Assembly (NCBI RefSeq): GCF_025506335.1
Contig: NZ_JANZYO010000005.1
Location: forward strand, 340,453-404,452
Length of the DNA stretch: 64,000 nucleotides
Direction: 5' to 3'
Source: Mumia quercus
GTDB lineage: Bacteria > Actinomycetota > Actinomycetes > Propionibacteriales > Nocardioidaceae
This document shows positions 20,155 to 27,617 of this stretch, piece by piece; the first letter of the stretch is position 1, and every line of letters starts with the position of its first letter. The notes beneath the pieces were generated by a model. That model was not told where the DNA came from and did not search any database. It saw only the letters and a list, made by a program, of their open reading frames with translations. The position numbers were made by a program, and so were the translations under genes.

Positions 20155-21575
20155 GGATCGACGTCCCCTCGACCATCGCTCCCGCCGAGGAGCTCGGAAC
20201 GGTCCACTTCGTCGGCATCGGCGGCGCCGGGCTCTCGGCGATCGCGCGGATCATGCTCGAGCGCGGGGTCGCCGTCCAGGGCAGCGACGCGCAGGACTCG
20301 CCGGTGCTGCGGGCGCTGGAGTCCGACGGCGCGGTCGTCCACGTCGGCCAGGCGGCCGACAACCTCGGCGACGCCCAGACGGTGGTCGCGTCCACCGCGG
20401 TGCGCGAGGACAACCCTGAGATCGTGGCGGCACGGGCCCGCGGCCTGCGCCTCTACCCGCGCTCGGCCGGTCTCCAGTCGGTGATGATCGGGCGCGACGT
20501 CGTGGCCGTCGCCGGCACCCACGGCAAGACGACCACCACGTCGATGCTCGCGACCGCCCTGGTGCGCGCCGGCCTCGACCCGTCGTACGCGATCGGCGCG
20601 CCGGTGCCGTCCCTGGGGACCAACGCCCACGCCGGCGGCGGCTCGTGGTTCGTGGCCGAGGCCGACGAGAGCGACGGCGCGTTCCTCGTCTACGAGCCGT
20701 ACGGGGCGATCGTCACCAACGTCGACGCCGACCACCTGGACGTCTGGGGGACCCCCGAGGCGTACGAGGCCGCGTTCGGCGACTTCGTCGACCGGATCGA
20801 CCCCGCCGGCTTCCTCGTGCTGTGCGCGGACGACCCCGGTGCGAGCAGGCTGGCCGAGCGCGCCCGCGAGCGCGGTCTGAGGGTCATCACGACCGGACTC
20901 GGCGCGGGCACCGACCTGCGCGGCGTCGACCTGCTCACCTCCGGCGGCGGCACCTCCTTCACCGTGGTCCGCGGTGACGACGAGCTGGGCCGCGTGATGC
21001 TCCAGGTGCCGGGGCAGCACTACGTCGCCGATGCCCTCTGCGCGCTCGCCGCCGCCCTCGAGTGCGGCGCGTCGTTCGCCGACGCTGCCGACGGTCTCGG
21101 CAGCTACGTCGGCGCCAGCCGCCGCATGGAGCTGGTCGGGGAGGGTGACGGCGTGCGCGTCTACGACTCGTACGCGCACCACCCCGTCGAGATCGCCGGC
21201 GACCTGGAGGCCGCACGCGCGCTGGCCGGCGAGGCGAGGGTGCTCGTCGCCTTCCAGCCGCACCTGGTCAGCCGGACGCGGATCTTCGGCGAGGCGATGG
21301 GCCGCGCCCTCGGGGCCGCCGACGAGGTGGTCGTCACGGAGATCTACCTGGCCCGCGAGGACCCGGACCCATCCGTCACCGGCCAGCTCGTCCGTGACGC
21401 GGTCGGGCTGCCCGCCGACGTCGTGCACGCCGGTGAGCCGCCCGCGACGCTCGACGCCCAGCTCGCCTCGCTCGCCCGGCGCGGGGACCTCGTCCTCCTG
21501 CTCGGAGCCGGGGACATCACGACGGTCGGTCCGCGCCTGGTGGCGCGGCTGGAGGAGAGGACAGCGGCGAGGTGA
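20151..21575 (+). CDS. murC: UDP-MurNAc:L-alanine ligase MurC
   Basis: 474 residues. N-terminal VHFVGIGGAGLSAIARIML, ATP loop GTHGKTTT (122-129), DESDG and YAHHPVEIAGDLEAA mark it as MurC. It adds the first amino acid to UDP-MurNAc. It lies between murG (ATGA overlap) and ftsQ (GTGA overlap). No murB is present between murC and ftsQ, so the UDP-MurNAc reductase gene must lie elsewhere in the genome. Confidence 0.95.
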   Translation: MRIDVPSTIAPAEELGTVHFVGIGGAGLSAIARIMLERGVAVQGSDAQDSPVLRALESDGAVVHVGQAADNLGDAQTVVASTAVREDNPEIVAARARGLRLYPRSAGLQSVMIGRDVVAVAGTHGKTTTTSMLATALVRAGLDPSYAIGAPVPSLGTNAHAGGGSWFVAEADESDGAFLVYEPYGAIVTNVDADHLDVWGTPEAYEAAFGDFVDRIDPAGFLVLCADDPGASRLAERARERGLRVITTGLGAGTDLRGVDLLTSGGGTSFTVVRGDDELGRVMLQVPGQHYVADALCALAAALECGASFADAADGLGSYVGASRRMELVGEGDGVRVYDSYAHHPVEIAGDLEAARALAGEARVLVAFQPHLVSRTRIFGEAMGRALGAADEVVVTEIYLAREDPDPSVTGQLVRDAVGLPADVVHAGEPPATLDAQLASLARRGDLVLLLGAGDITTVGPRLVARLEERTAAR

Positions 21576-22288
21576 CGGTGACGGACCGGTTCGCGGGGCG
21601 CCGCTGGAGGGCGCGGTTCCAGCGGCTGCGTCCGTACCTGCTCGTCGCCGTGTTCCTGGCGGCGGTCGGGGGGCTCACGTGGACGGTGCTCGAGACCCCG
21701 CTCCTCGGTGCCCACCACGTCGACGTCCGAGGTGCCGCGACGATCGGTGCGGCGGACGTCCGTGAGCAGGCGGCGGTCCCGGACGGCCGGCCGCTCGCGC
21801 GCCTGGACGTGCAGGCGGTTCGCGAGCGCGTCGAGGAGATCCCGCAGGTGGCTTCGGTCGAGGTCCGTCGCCAGTGGCCGCGGACCGTGGTGCTGGACGT
21901 CGTCGAGCGCCGCCCCGTGGCGCGGCTGTCCGGGGGTGACGACGTCCGCCTGATCGACTCCGAGGGCGTCGTCTACCCGCCGGCGGGCAAGCCGCCGCGC
22001 CGGCTGCCGTCGGTCGAGCTGGCCCCTGGCTCCGGGCCGCGCTCGGAGGCCCTGAAGGAGGTCGCGCAGGCGGTCTCGGCGATGGACGGCTCGCTCGCGC
22101 GCAAGGTGCGCGAGGTCCGCGTGGGCAGCCGGGACGCGATCACCCTCGAGCTGCGCGACGGAGCCGAGGTCGCGTGGGGGAGTGCGGACCACGCGGACCT
22201 GAAGGCGGAGGTCCTCGCCGCGCTGCTCGCCCGAGAGGCGAAGGCCTACGACGTGAGTGCACCGGAGCGCCCGACGATCGTGCCGTGA
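21572..22288 (+). CDS. ftsQ: Cell division protein FtsQ (DivIB)
   Basis: 238 residues: cytoplasmic basic N-terminus, one membrane helix (about 21-40), a POTRA domain beginning LGAHHVDVRGAATIGAADVR (about 45-115) and a beta domain containing RQWPRTVVLDVVERRPVA. FtsQ links FtsL/FtsB to the septal synthase. The GTG at 21572 overlaps the murC stop. Shorter than Gram-negative FtsQ, as usual for actinobacteria. Confidence 0.9.
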   Translation: MTVTDRFAGRRWRARFQRLRPYLLVAVFLAAVGGLTWTVLETPLLGAHHVDVRGAATIGAADVREQAAVPDGRPLARLDVQAVRERVEEIPQVASVEVRRQWPRTVVLDVVERRPVARLSGGDDVRLIDSEGVVYPPAGKPPRRLPSVELAPGSGPRSEALKEVAQAVSAMDGSLARKVREVRVGSRDAITLELRDGAEVAWGSADHADLKAEVLAALLAREAKAYDVSAPERPTIVP

Positions 22289-22318
22289 GCACGAGTCGCG
22301 CGCCAGGAGGTGCGCGAG

Positions 22319-22324
22319 TACGCT
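22319..22324 (+). promoter_or_regulatory. -10 element of a leaderless promoter before 22332
   Basis: TACGCT followed by exactly 7 nt and then ATG 22332. It lies in the 43-nt gap after ftsQ and supports the ATG over an upstream in-frame GTG. Confidence 0.45.
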
Positions 22325-22331
22325 CCGCGGC

Positions 22332-22775
22332 ATGAGCGCCGCTCCACGCCGCGCGACCAGGGGCACGGCAGCCGTCGGGATCGCCCAGTGCGTCGTGCTG
22401 GGCGTGGCGGCGCTGGCGATCACGGCGTGGGCGTTCGTCGAGCTCACGAAGCAGCTCGCTCTGACCACCGCGCCGCTGCTGTCGGAGGCGATGCTCTTCT
22501 GGTCGCTCGTCGGGTCCGTCGCCGTGCTCCTGCTCGCCGGCGTCGCCGGCGCGATGCTCTGGCGGGGGAGGGCGGTGGGGTTCGTCGTCCTGGCCGTGGC
22601 GTGGCTGCCGGCCGTGCCGTTGGGGTGGACGGCCGTGTCGTCGTACCTGGATCTCGTCGCGGACGAGGAGATGTCGCGTGCTGTCACGGTGTCCCTGGTG
22701 GCGGCCGGCGCGAACCTCGTCCTCGGTCTCCTGCGCGCTCCCGCGTCGTCGGCCCATCCGCCGCTGGCCCGCTGA
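22332..22775 (+). CDS. Small four-helix membrane protein of unknown function
   Basis: 147 residues with four hydrophobic segments (about 13-34, 51-76, 78-97 and 116-134) and short charged loops. I do not recognise a family. It lies between ftsQ and ftsZ, where ftsA would sit in many bacteria, but it has no actin-like ATPase motif and is not FtsA. It looks separately transcribed from a leaderless promoter. The ATG at 22332 is preferred because of the -10 spacing; an in-frame GTG lies at 22257 inside ftsQ. Confidence 0.6.
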   Translation: MSAAPRRATRGTAAVGIAQCVVLGVAALAITAWAFVELTKQLALTTAPLLSEAMLFWSLVGSVAVLLLAGVAGAMLWRGRAVGFVVLAVAWLPAVPLGWTAVSSYLDLVADEEMSRAVTVSLVAAGANLVLGLLRAPASSAHPPLAR

Positions 22776-22877
22776 GTCCTTCGTACGCGAGGCAAATCCT
22801 CTGTGGCCCACGTCGCGGCGGCGTGTCGGCGCCGAGGCCGCGCGGGCACCCCGTAGGTTCGTCACAGAACGCCGAGG

Positions 22878-22914
22878 TTGACATAACTATAACCCTGAAG
22901 TAGAGGGTTAGGGT
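22878..22914 (+). promoter_or_regulatory. ftsZ promoter with palindrome over the -10
   Basis: TTGACA (22878-22883) and TAGAGG (22901-22906) are 17 bp apart, one of the best -35/-10 pairs in the window. A perfect 7-bp inverted repeat, TAACCCT (22890-22896) and AGGGTTA (22904-22910), straddles the -10 and is followed by another GGGTT. This looks like an operator or a conserved initiation-control element. The 175-nt gap 22776-22950 holds no gene. Confidence 0.65.
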
Positions 22915-22950
22915 TCGGCTCGAGACACCAAGCATGTGAGGGGCACCATC

Positions 22951-24204
22951 GTGGCAGCTCAGAACTACCTGGCCGTGATCAAGGTGGTCGGTATCGGAGG
23001 AGGCGGCGTCAACGCCGTCAACCGCATGATCGAGGCCGGCCTCAAGGGAGTCGAGTTCATCGCGATCAACACCGACGCCCAGGCGCTGCTGATGAGCGAC
23101 GCCGACGTCAAGCTCGACATCGGACGCGAGCTGACCCGCGGCCTCGGTGCGGGCGCCAACCCCGACACCGGCCGCCAGGCCGCAGAGGACCACGCCGACG
23201 ACATCGAGGAGGTCCTCAAGGGCGCCGACATGGTGTTCGTCACCGCGGGTGAGGGCGGCGGCACCGGCACCGGCGGCGCACCCGTGGTCGCGCGCATCGC
23301 CCGGTCGCTCGGCGCGCTGACCATCGGCGTCGTCACGCGCCCCTTCTCGTTCGAAGGGCGCCGTCGCGCCAACCAGGCCGACGACGGCATCGAGTCGCTG
23401 CGCGAAGAGGTCGACACCCTCATCGTCATCCCGAACGACCGGCTCCTGTCGATCAGCGACCGCAACGTCACGATGATCGACGCCTTCAAGCAGGCCGACC
23501 AGGTCCTCCTGCAGGGCGTCTCCGGCATCACGGACCTCATCACGACCCCCGGCCTGATCAACCTCGACTTCGCCGACGTGAAGTCCGTCATGTCGGACGC
23601 CGGCTCGGCCCTCATGGGCATCGGCTCGGCCCGCGGCGACGACCGCGCGGTGGCGGCGGCCGAGATGGCGGTCTCCAGCCCGCTGCTCGAGGCGTCGATC
23701 GACGGCGCCCACGGGGTGCTGCTCTCCATCGCCGGCGGGTCCGACCTGGGTCTGTTCGAGATCAACGAGGCCGCCGCGCTGGTCAGCGAGGCCGCGCACG
23801 CCGAGGCCAACATCATCTTCGGCGCCGTGATCGACGACGCGCTGGGCGACGAGGTCCGCGTCACGGTGATCGCGGCAGGTTTCGACGGCGGGACGCCCAA
23901 GCGTCGCGACGCGTCGCGTCCGGCGCTGCGCCGTGAGGCCGCCCCCGCGCGTCCGGTCCAGAAGGAGGCCCCTTCCGCGCCGGCCGCCCGTGAGGAGGCG
24001 CCTTCGCCCAGCCACGAGCGGACCCCGGTCGGAGTCCGCGCCGCGGGTTCCGACGCCGCGCAGGAGCGTCCGTCGACCAACGGCACGTCCACGAACGCGC
24101 CGGCCACCGCGGGCGGCGTGGGCAACGGCACCCGTCCGGTCCCGCCGAAGCGCCAGGCCGACCCGTTCGAGGACGACCTCGACATCCCCGACTTCCTGAA
24201 GTAG
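22951..24204 (+). CDS. ftsZ: Cell division GTPase FtsZ
   Basis: 417 residues. The tubulin signature GGGTGTGG is at 102-109; the N-terminus [18 protein letters not shown] is the actinobacterial form. A Pro/Ala-rich linker (about 315-400) leads to the C-terminal peptide [10 protein letters not shown] that binds partners such as SepF and FtsW. GTG 22951 is preferred to GTG 22936 because the family N-terminus starts there and GAGGGG precedes it. FtsZ polymerises into the Z-ring at midcell. It has its own promoter and is followed after 3 nt by pgeF. Confidence 0.96.
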   Translation: MAAQNYLAVIKVVGIGGGGVNAVNRMIEAGLKGVEFIAINTDAQALLMSDADVKLDIGRELTRGLGAGANPDTGRQAAEDHADDIEEVLKGADMVFVTAGEGGGTGTGGAPVVARIARSLGALTIGVVTRPFSFEGRRRANQADDGIESLREEVDTLIVIPNDRLLSISDRNVTMIDAFKQADQVLLQGVSGITDLITTPGLINLDFADVKSVMSDAGSALMGIGSARGDDRAVAAAEMAVSSPLLEASIDGAHGVLLSIAGGSDLGLFEINEAAALVSEAAHAEANIIFGAVIDDALGDEVRVTVIAAGFDGGTPKRRDASRPALRREAAPARPVQKEAPSAPAAREEAPSPSHERTPVGVRAAGSDAAQERPSTNGTSTNAPATAGGVGNGTRPVPPKRQADPFEDDLDIPDFLK

Positions 24205-24207
24205 GAG

Positions 24208-24945
24208 ATGTTCGCCTACGAGGAGTCCCTGCCGCACGTGGACCTGGCGTTCACCGACCGGCAGGGAGGTGTCAGCACGGGCCCATGGGCCTCGCTCAAC
24301 CTGGCCGCGAGCAACGGTGACGACGAGGACTCGGTCCGGCGCAATGTGGCCGCGGCCGTCCAGGCGCTCGGAGGAGACCCGGCCGAGGCGTGGCTGATGC
24401 GGCAGGTGCACGGAGCCGAGGTGCACGTCGTCGACGGTGCCCCGGACACGGTGCCTCCGGAGGCCGACGCGCTCGTCACCGCCCGGCCGGGCGCGGTCCT
24501 GGTGGTCCGCGTCGCCGACTGCCTGCCCATCGTGCTCGCGGACGACGAGGCCCGGGTGGTCGGCGTCGCGCACGCCGGCCGCAGGGGAGTCGTCCTCGAC
24601 GTCGCCGCGGCGACCGCCGAGGCGATGCGCGACCTCGGAGCCCGGCAGATCAGCGCCTGGATCGGTCCGCGGATCTGCGGGCGCTGCTACGAGGTGCCCG
24701 AGGAGATGCGTGGCGAGGTCGCCGCACGCCTTCCCGTCGCGTGGGCGGAGACGACCTGGGGCACGCCGGCGCTGGACCTCGCCGCCGCGGCCGCCGAACA
24801 GCTGGAGAAAGTCGGAGTGAGCGTGCACGACCTGGCCTCCGAGCACGCGGTCTGCACCTACGAGGACGAGGAACGCTACTTCTCGTACCGGCGGCAGGGC
24901 GAGAAGTCCGGCAGGCTCGGCGGGCTCGTACGGATCCGCCCGTGA
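24208..24945 (+). CDS. pgeF: Peptidoglycan editing factor PgeF (YfiH/YlmD family)
   Basis: 245 residues. Metal ligands of the family are visible as His68 (RQVHGAEV), Cys105 (VADCLPIV) and His122 (VAHAGRRG). These proteins were once called multicopper polyphenol oxidases or laccases; PgeF in Escherichia coli removes wrongly incorporated L-Ser from UDP-MurNAc precursors, and related enzymes act on purine nucleosides. Location right after ftsZ is typical and favours the peptidoglycan role. It starts 3 nt after ftsZ and overlaps the next gene by GTGA. Confidence 0.88.
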   Translation: MFAYEESLPHVDLAFTDRQGGVSTGPWASLNLAASNGDDEDSVRRNVAAAVQALGGDPAEAWLMRQVHGAEVHVVDGAPDTVPPEADALVTARPGAVLVVRVADCLPIVLADDEARVVGVAHAGRRGVVLDVAAATAEAMRDLGARQISAWIGPRICGRCYEVPEEMRGEVAARLPVAWAETTWGTPALDLAAAAAEQLEKVGVSVHDLASEHAVCTYEDEERYFSYRRQGEKSGRLGGLVRIRP

Positions 24946-25655
24946 GCACCCGTCGCGAGGAGCTCTCCCGCAACCTCGAGTCCGTACGCCGCCGCATCGC
25001 CGACGCGGCGACCGAGGCGGGACGCGCGCCCGACTCGGTGACCCTCGTCGTGGTGACCAAGACGTACCCCGCCTCCGACGTCGTCGACCTGGCCGCGCTC
25101 GGCGTCACCGACGTGGGGGAGAACCGCCACCCCGAGGCGGCCCGCAAGCGTGACGAGGCCGGCGAACAGGCTGCAGGCCTGCGCTGGCACTTCGTCGGGG
25201 CTCTCCAGACGAACAAGGCGGCCGCCGTCGCCCGCTATGCCGACGTCGTCCACTCCGTCGACCGCCCACGGCTCGTCGACGCCCTCGCGAAGGGCGCCGT
25301 CCAGGCCGGCCGCGAGGTCGAGGTGCTGATCCAGGTCAACCTCGAGGGCCGCGACGACGACCCGGTCGGGCGCGCGGGTGCCGATCCGGGCGACGTCCTC
25401 GCGCTCGGCGAGCGGGTCGCCGCCGCCGAGGGACTCGTCCTCGGCGGGGTCATGGCGGTCGCCCCGCTGGGCGCCGACCCCGACCCGGCGTTCGCGCGGC
25501 TGGCCGAGATCTCGGCCAGCCTGGCCGCCACCTTCCCCGGGGCGACGGCGATCTCGGCGGGCATGAGCGGGGACCTCGAGGCCGCCGTACGACACGGCGC
25601 GACACACGTAAGGATCGGGCGTTCAGTGCTCGGAGAGAGGCCACCGCTCGGGTAG
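24942..25655 (+). CDS. YggS-family PLP homeostasis protein
   Basis: 237 residues from the GTG at 24942, which overlaps the pgeF stop. The PLP-binding Lys is Lys40 in VVVTKTYP; GENRHPEA, WHFVGALQTNK and the C-terminal AISAGMSGDLEAAV with HVRIGRSVLGER are family landmarks. These single-domain alanine-racemase-fold proteins bind pyridoxal phosphate and keep its pool balanced; they are not known to catalyse a reaction. The gene sits between pgeF and sepF as in most actinobacteria. Confidence 0.9.
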   Translation: MSTRREELSRNLESVRRRIADAATEAGRAPDSVTLVVVTKTYPASDVVDLAALGVTDVGENRHPEAARKRDEAGEQAAGLRWHFVGALQTNKAAAVARYADVVHSVDRPRLVDALAKGAVQAGREVEVLIQVNLEGRDDDPVGRAGADPGDVLALGERVAAAEGLVLGGVMAVAPLGADPDPAFARLAEISASLAATFPGATAISAGMSGDLEAAVRHGATHVRIGRSVLGERPPLG

Positions 25656-25711
25656 GTTGAGTGCGACAGTGAGCACCGTTCAACCCGAAGTGGTTCCAGG
25701 GAGGTCAGGCG

Positions 25712-26212
25712 ATGGCTGGCGCGATGCGCAAGATGGGTGAGTACCTCGGCCTCGTCGAGCAGTCGGGCGAGTACGACGACTACGACGACTACGAGACGGA
25801 CATGGAGACGCCCCGTCGTCCCGCGGCACGGCCTGCCGCGCACGACGTCGAGTCTCGCACCGTGGCACGCATCGACGAGCGTCGTCGCCCTGCTCCTACG
25901 CCCGGGCCCACGGCTGTCCCGGCTCCGGCGGAGTTCACCAGGATCACGACCCTGCACCCGCGGACGTACAACGAGGCACGCACGATCGGCGAGCACTTCC
26001 GCGAGGGCACCCCGGTCATCATGAACCTCACGGAGATGGACGACAACGACGCCAAGCGTCTCGTCGACTTCGCCGCGGGCCTGATCTTCGCCGTCTATGG
26101 CTCGATCGAGCGGATCACCAACAAGGTCTTCCTGCTGTCGCCGCCGAACGTGACCGTGACGGCCGAGGACCGCCAGCGCCTTGCGCAGGGCGGGTTCTTC
26201 AACCAGAGCTGA
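25712..26212 (+). CDS. sepF: Cell division protein SepF
   Basis: 166 residues. N-terminal amphipathic segment ([14 protein letters not shown]) for membrane binding, an acidic Asp/Tyr-rich linker, then the SepF core (about 75-160) with the [19 protein letters not shown] and DFAAGL segments. SepF anchors FtsZ to the membrane; where ftsA is absent, as in this cluster, it is the expected main anchor. GGGAGG precedes the ATG. Confidence 0.93.
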   Translation: MAGAMRKMGEYLGLVEQSGEYDDYDDYETDMETPRRPAARPAAHDVESRTVARIDERRRPAPTPGPTAVPAPAEFTRITTLHPRTYNEARTIGEHFREGTPVIMNLTEMDDNDAKRLVDFAAGLIFAVYGSIERITNKVFLLSPPNVTVTAEDRQRLAQGGFFNQS

Positions 26213-26219
26213 CGCGAGG

Positions 26220-26225
26220 CACACT
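26220..26225 (+). promoter_or_regulatory. Weak leaderless -10 before the YggT-family gene
   Basis: CACACT, one mismatch from TANNNT, ends 7 nt before the ATG at 26233. The gene could equally be read through from sepF. Confidence 0.25.
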
Positions 26226-26232
26226 GTCGTCC

Positions 26233-26526
26233 ATGGTCGTTGCCGGCGAGATCATCAACTTCATCCTGTGGGCTTGCATCCTGCTCTTGCTGGCCCGCTT
26301 CATCATCGACTGGGTCCAGGTGCTGTCGCGCTCGTGGCAGCCCAAGGGTTTCGTGCTCGTCCTTTGCGAGGCCGTCTACTCTGTGACGGACCCCCCGATG
26401 CGCGCCGTGCGCCGGGTCATCCCGCCGCTCCGTCTCGGCGGGATGGCACTCGACCTGTCGCCGATGGTGCTGCTGATCGGGCTCTACCTCCTGCAGATCA
26501 TCAATGCACAGATCTTCTTCAGGTGA
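26233..26526 (+). CDS. YggT-family membrane protein
   Basis: 97 residues with two membrane helices (about 7-27 and 75-94) and the family's VTDPPMRAVRRVIPPLR loop between them. YggT proteins sit between sepF and divIVA in actinobacteria and Firmicutes; a link to division or envelope upkeep is assumed from this conserved place, not shown by the sequence. It lies 20 nt after sepF. Confidence 0.9.
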   Translation: MVVAGEIINFILWACILLLLARFIIDWVQVLSRSWQPKGFVLVLCEAVYSVTDPPMRAVRRVIPPLRLGGMALDLSPMVLLIGLYLLQIINAQIFFR

Positions 26527-26541
26527 GCAGGACACTTCATC

Positions 26542-26600
26542 GGGGGAGGGAGCCGCACTAGTGTGGTCTCCCGCAGGGTGCCGCAGGCACTGCTTCCCCC
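26542..26600 (+). ncRNA. Compact three-way-junction RNA candidate before divIVA
   Basis: GGGGGA (26542-26547) pairs with TCCCCC (26595-26600) and encloses two further hairpins. The first is 26548-26572, with GGGAG and CTCCC arms plus CCGCA/TGTGG. The second is 26573-26593, with GCA/TGC and GTGCC/GGCAC around a GCA loop. Almost no unpaired bases remain at the junction. No U-run follows, so it is not a usual terminator. It could be a leader element of divIVA or a small RNA; I know no described family matching it. Confidence 0.45.
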
Positions 26601-26653
26601 ACCGAGTACCGTTGTCAGGACTGTCCGATGAAACATGACCCCGAGGTGAAACC

Positions 26654-27433
26654 ATGCCGTTGACGCCAGAGGACGTGCGGAACAAGCGATTTACCCCGGT
26701 CAGGCTTCGTGAGGGCTACGACATGGGCGAGGTCGATCAGTTCCTCGACGAGGTCGAGGCCGAGCTCGAGCGTCTGACCCTGGAGAACGAGGACCTGCGG
26801 AGCAAGCTTGCCGCCGCCTCGACCGGCTCCGGCTCGTCGACCTCTTCGTTCGACACCTTCCGCGCCCCTGCCCCGGCTCCGGCCCCGATCGCTGCTCCGC
26901 CGCCGCCGCCCGCACCGACCCCGGTGCCTGCCGCCGCCCCGACCTCCTCGGTCGGCGACGCGTCGAGCGCGGCCGCGCGGCTCCTGGAGATCGCGACGCA
27001 CAACGCCGACGAGCTCGTCGAGGCGGCCAAGAACGAGGCCGACCGTATCCTCGGCGAGGCCCGCACCAAGGCCGACCGCGTCGAGAACGAGGCGCGTGGC
27101 AAGGCCGAGCGCCTCGAGAGCGAGGCCCGCATGCGTGCCCAGAAGCTCGACGCGGAGACGGCAGAGCGCCGCCAGCAGGCGTTCGGCAACATCGAGAAGG
27201 AGCGTGACGACCTCAACCGCGAGGTGGAGCGTCTGCGCACCTTCGAGCGCGAGTACCGCAGCCGCCTCAAGAGCTACTTCCAGGCGCAGCTGTCGCACCT
27301 GGAGGGTGAGCAGTCGGTCGCCGCAGCGCTCCCGACCTCGGCTCCGGCTCCCGCCGCCGTGCACAGCTCCACCCCGGAGCACGCTCCGCGCCGCCTCAAG
27401 TCGCTCTTCGGCGACGACGACGTGCGCTCCTGA
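26654..27433 (+). CDS. divIVA: Polar growth protein DivIVA (Wag31)
   Basis: 259 residues. The N-terminus (MPLTPEDVRNKRFTPVRLRE, then GYDMGEVDQFLDEV) is the membrane-curvature-binding DivIVA head. A Pro/Ala-rich linker (about 65-105) separates it from a long coiled coil (about 115-215, repeated Glu/Ala/Lys/Arg heptads). DivIVA marks the cell pole and directs wall synthesis in actinobacteria. GAGGTG lies 5 nt upstream of the ATG. It ends in front of a strong hairpin facing the convergent ileS. Confidence 0.94.
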   Translation: MPLTPEDVRNKRFTPVRLREGYDMGEVDQFLDEVEAELERLTLENEDLRSKLAAASTGSGSSTSSFDTFRAPAPAPAPIAAPPPPPAPTPVPAAAPTSSVGDASSAAARLLEIATHNADELVEAAKNEADRILGEARTKADRVENEARGKAERLESEARMRAQKLDAETAERRQQAFGNIEKERDDLNREVERLRTFEREYRSRLKSYFQAQLSHLEGEQSVAAALPTSAPAPAAVHSSTPEHAPRRLKSLFGDDDVRS

Positions 27434-27449
27434 GCCACCCGTACGACAG

Positions 27450-27489
27450 AGAGGGCCCCGTACGACCGCAAGGTCGTACGGGGCCCTCT
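27450..27489. terminator. Strong hairpin terminator after divIVA
   Basis: A perfect 18-bp stem (27450-27467 with 27472-27489) closed by a GCAA tetraloop begins 17 nt after the divIVA stop. There is no T-run, as is common for actinobacterial terminators. It may work in both directions. Confidence 0.75.
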
Positions 27490-27516
27490 GTCTGTGTCCT
27501 GGCCTTGCCCGGCCGC

Positions 27517-27558
27517 CCCGCTCGGGTACCCCAGCGAACGTGCACTGCCCCGAGCGGG
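27517..27558. repeat. Inverted repeat between the divIVA and ileS terminators
   Basis: CCCGCTCGGG (27517-27526) pairs with CCCGAGCGGG (27549-27558) with 22 nt between. It lies between the two longer hairpins at this convergent junction. Confidence 0.5.
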
Positions 27559-27570
27559 CCCCGTGGGGTC

Positions 27571-27608
27571 GGTGAGGCTCCGCTGGGGTATCCCAGCGGA
27601 GCCTCACC
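27571..27608 (-). terminator. Hairpin terminator after ileS
   Basis: A perfect 17-bp stem (27571-27587 with 27592-27608) with a 4-nt GTAT loop begins about 10 nt after the ileS stop codon on the minus strand. No T-run. Confidence 0.7.
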
Positions 27609-27617
27609 CACGGGCTG

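Noticed and set aside
22332-22775. FtsA in the position between ftsQ and ftsZ
   Set aside because: The protein is a 147-residue membrane protein without actin-fold nucleotide motifs; SepF at 25712 is the likelier FtsZ anchor.
24208-24945. Laccase (multicopper oxidase) reading of the PgeF protein
   Set aside because: It has the His-Cys-His metal site of the YfiH family and none of the cupredoxin copper motifs; the old family name is misleading.
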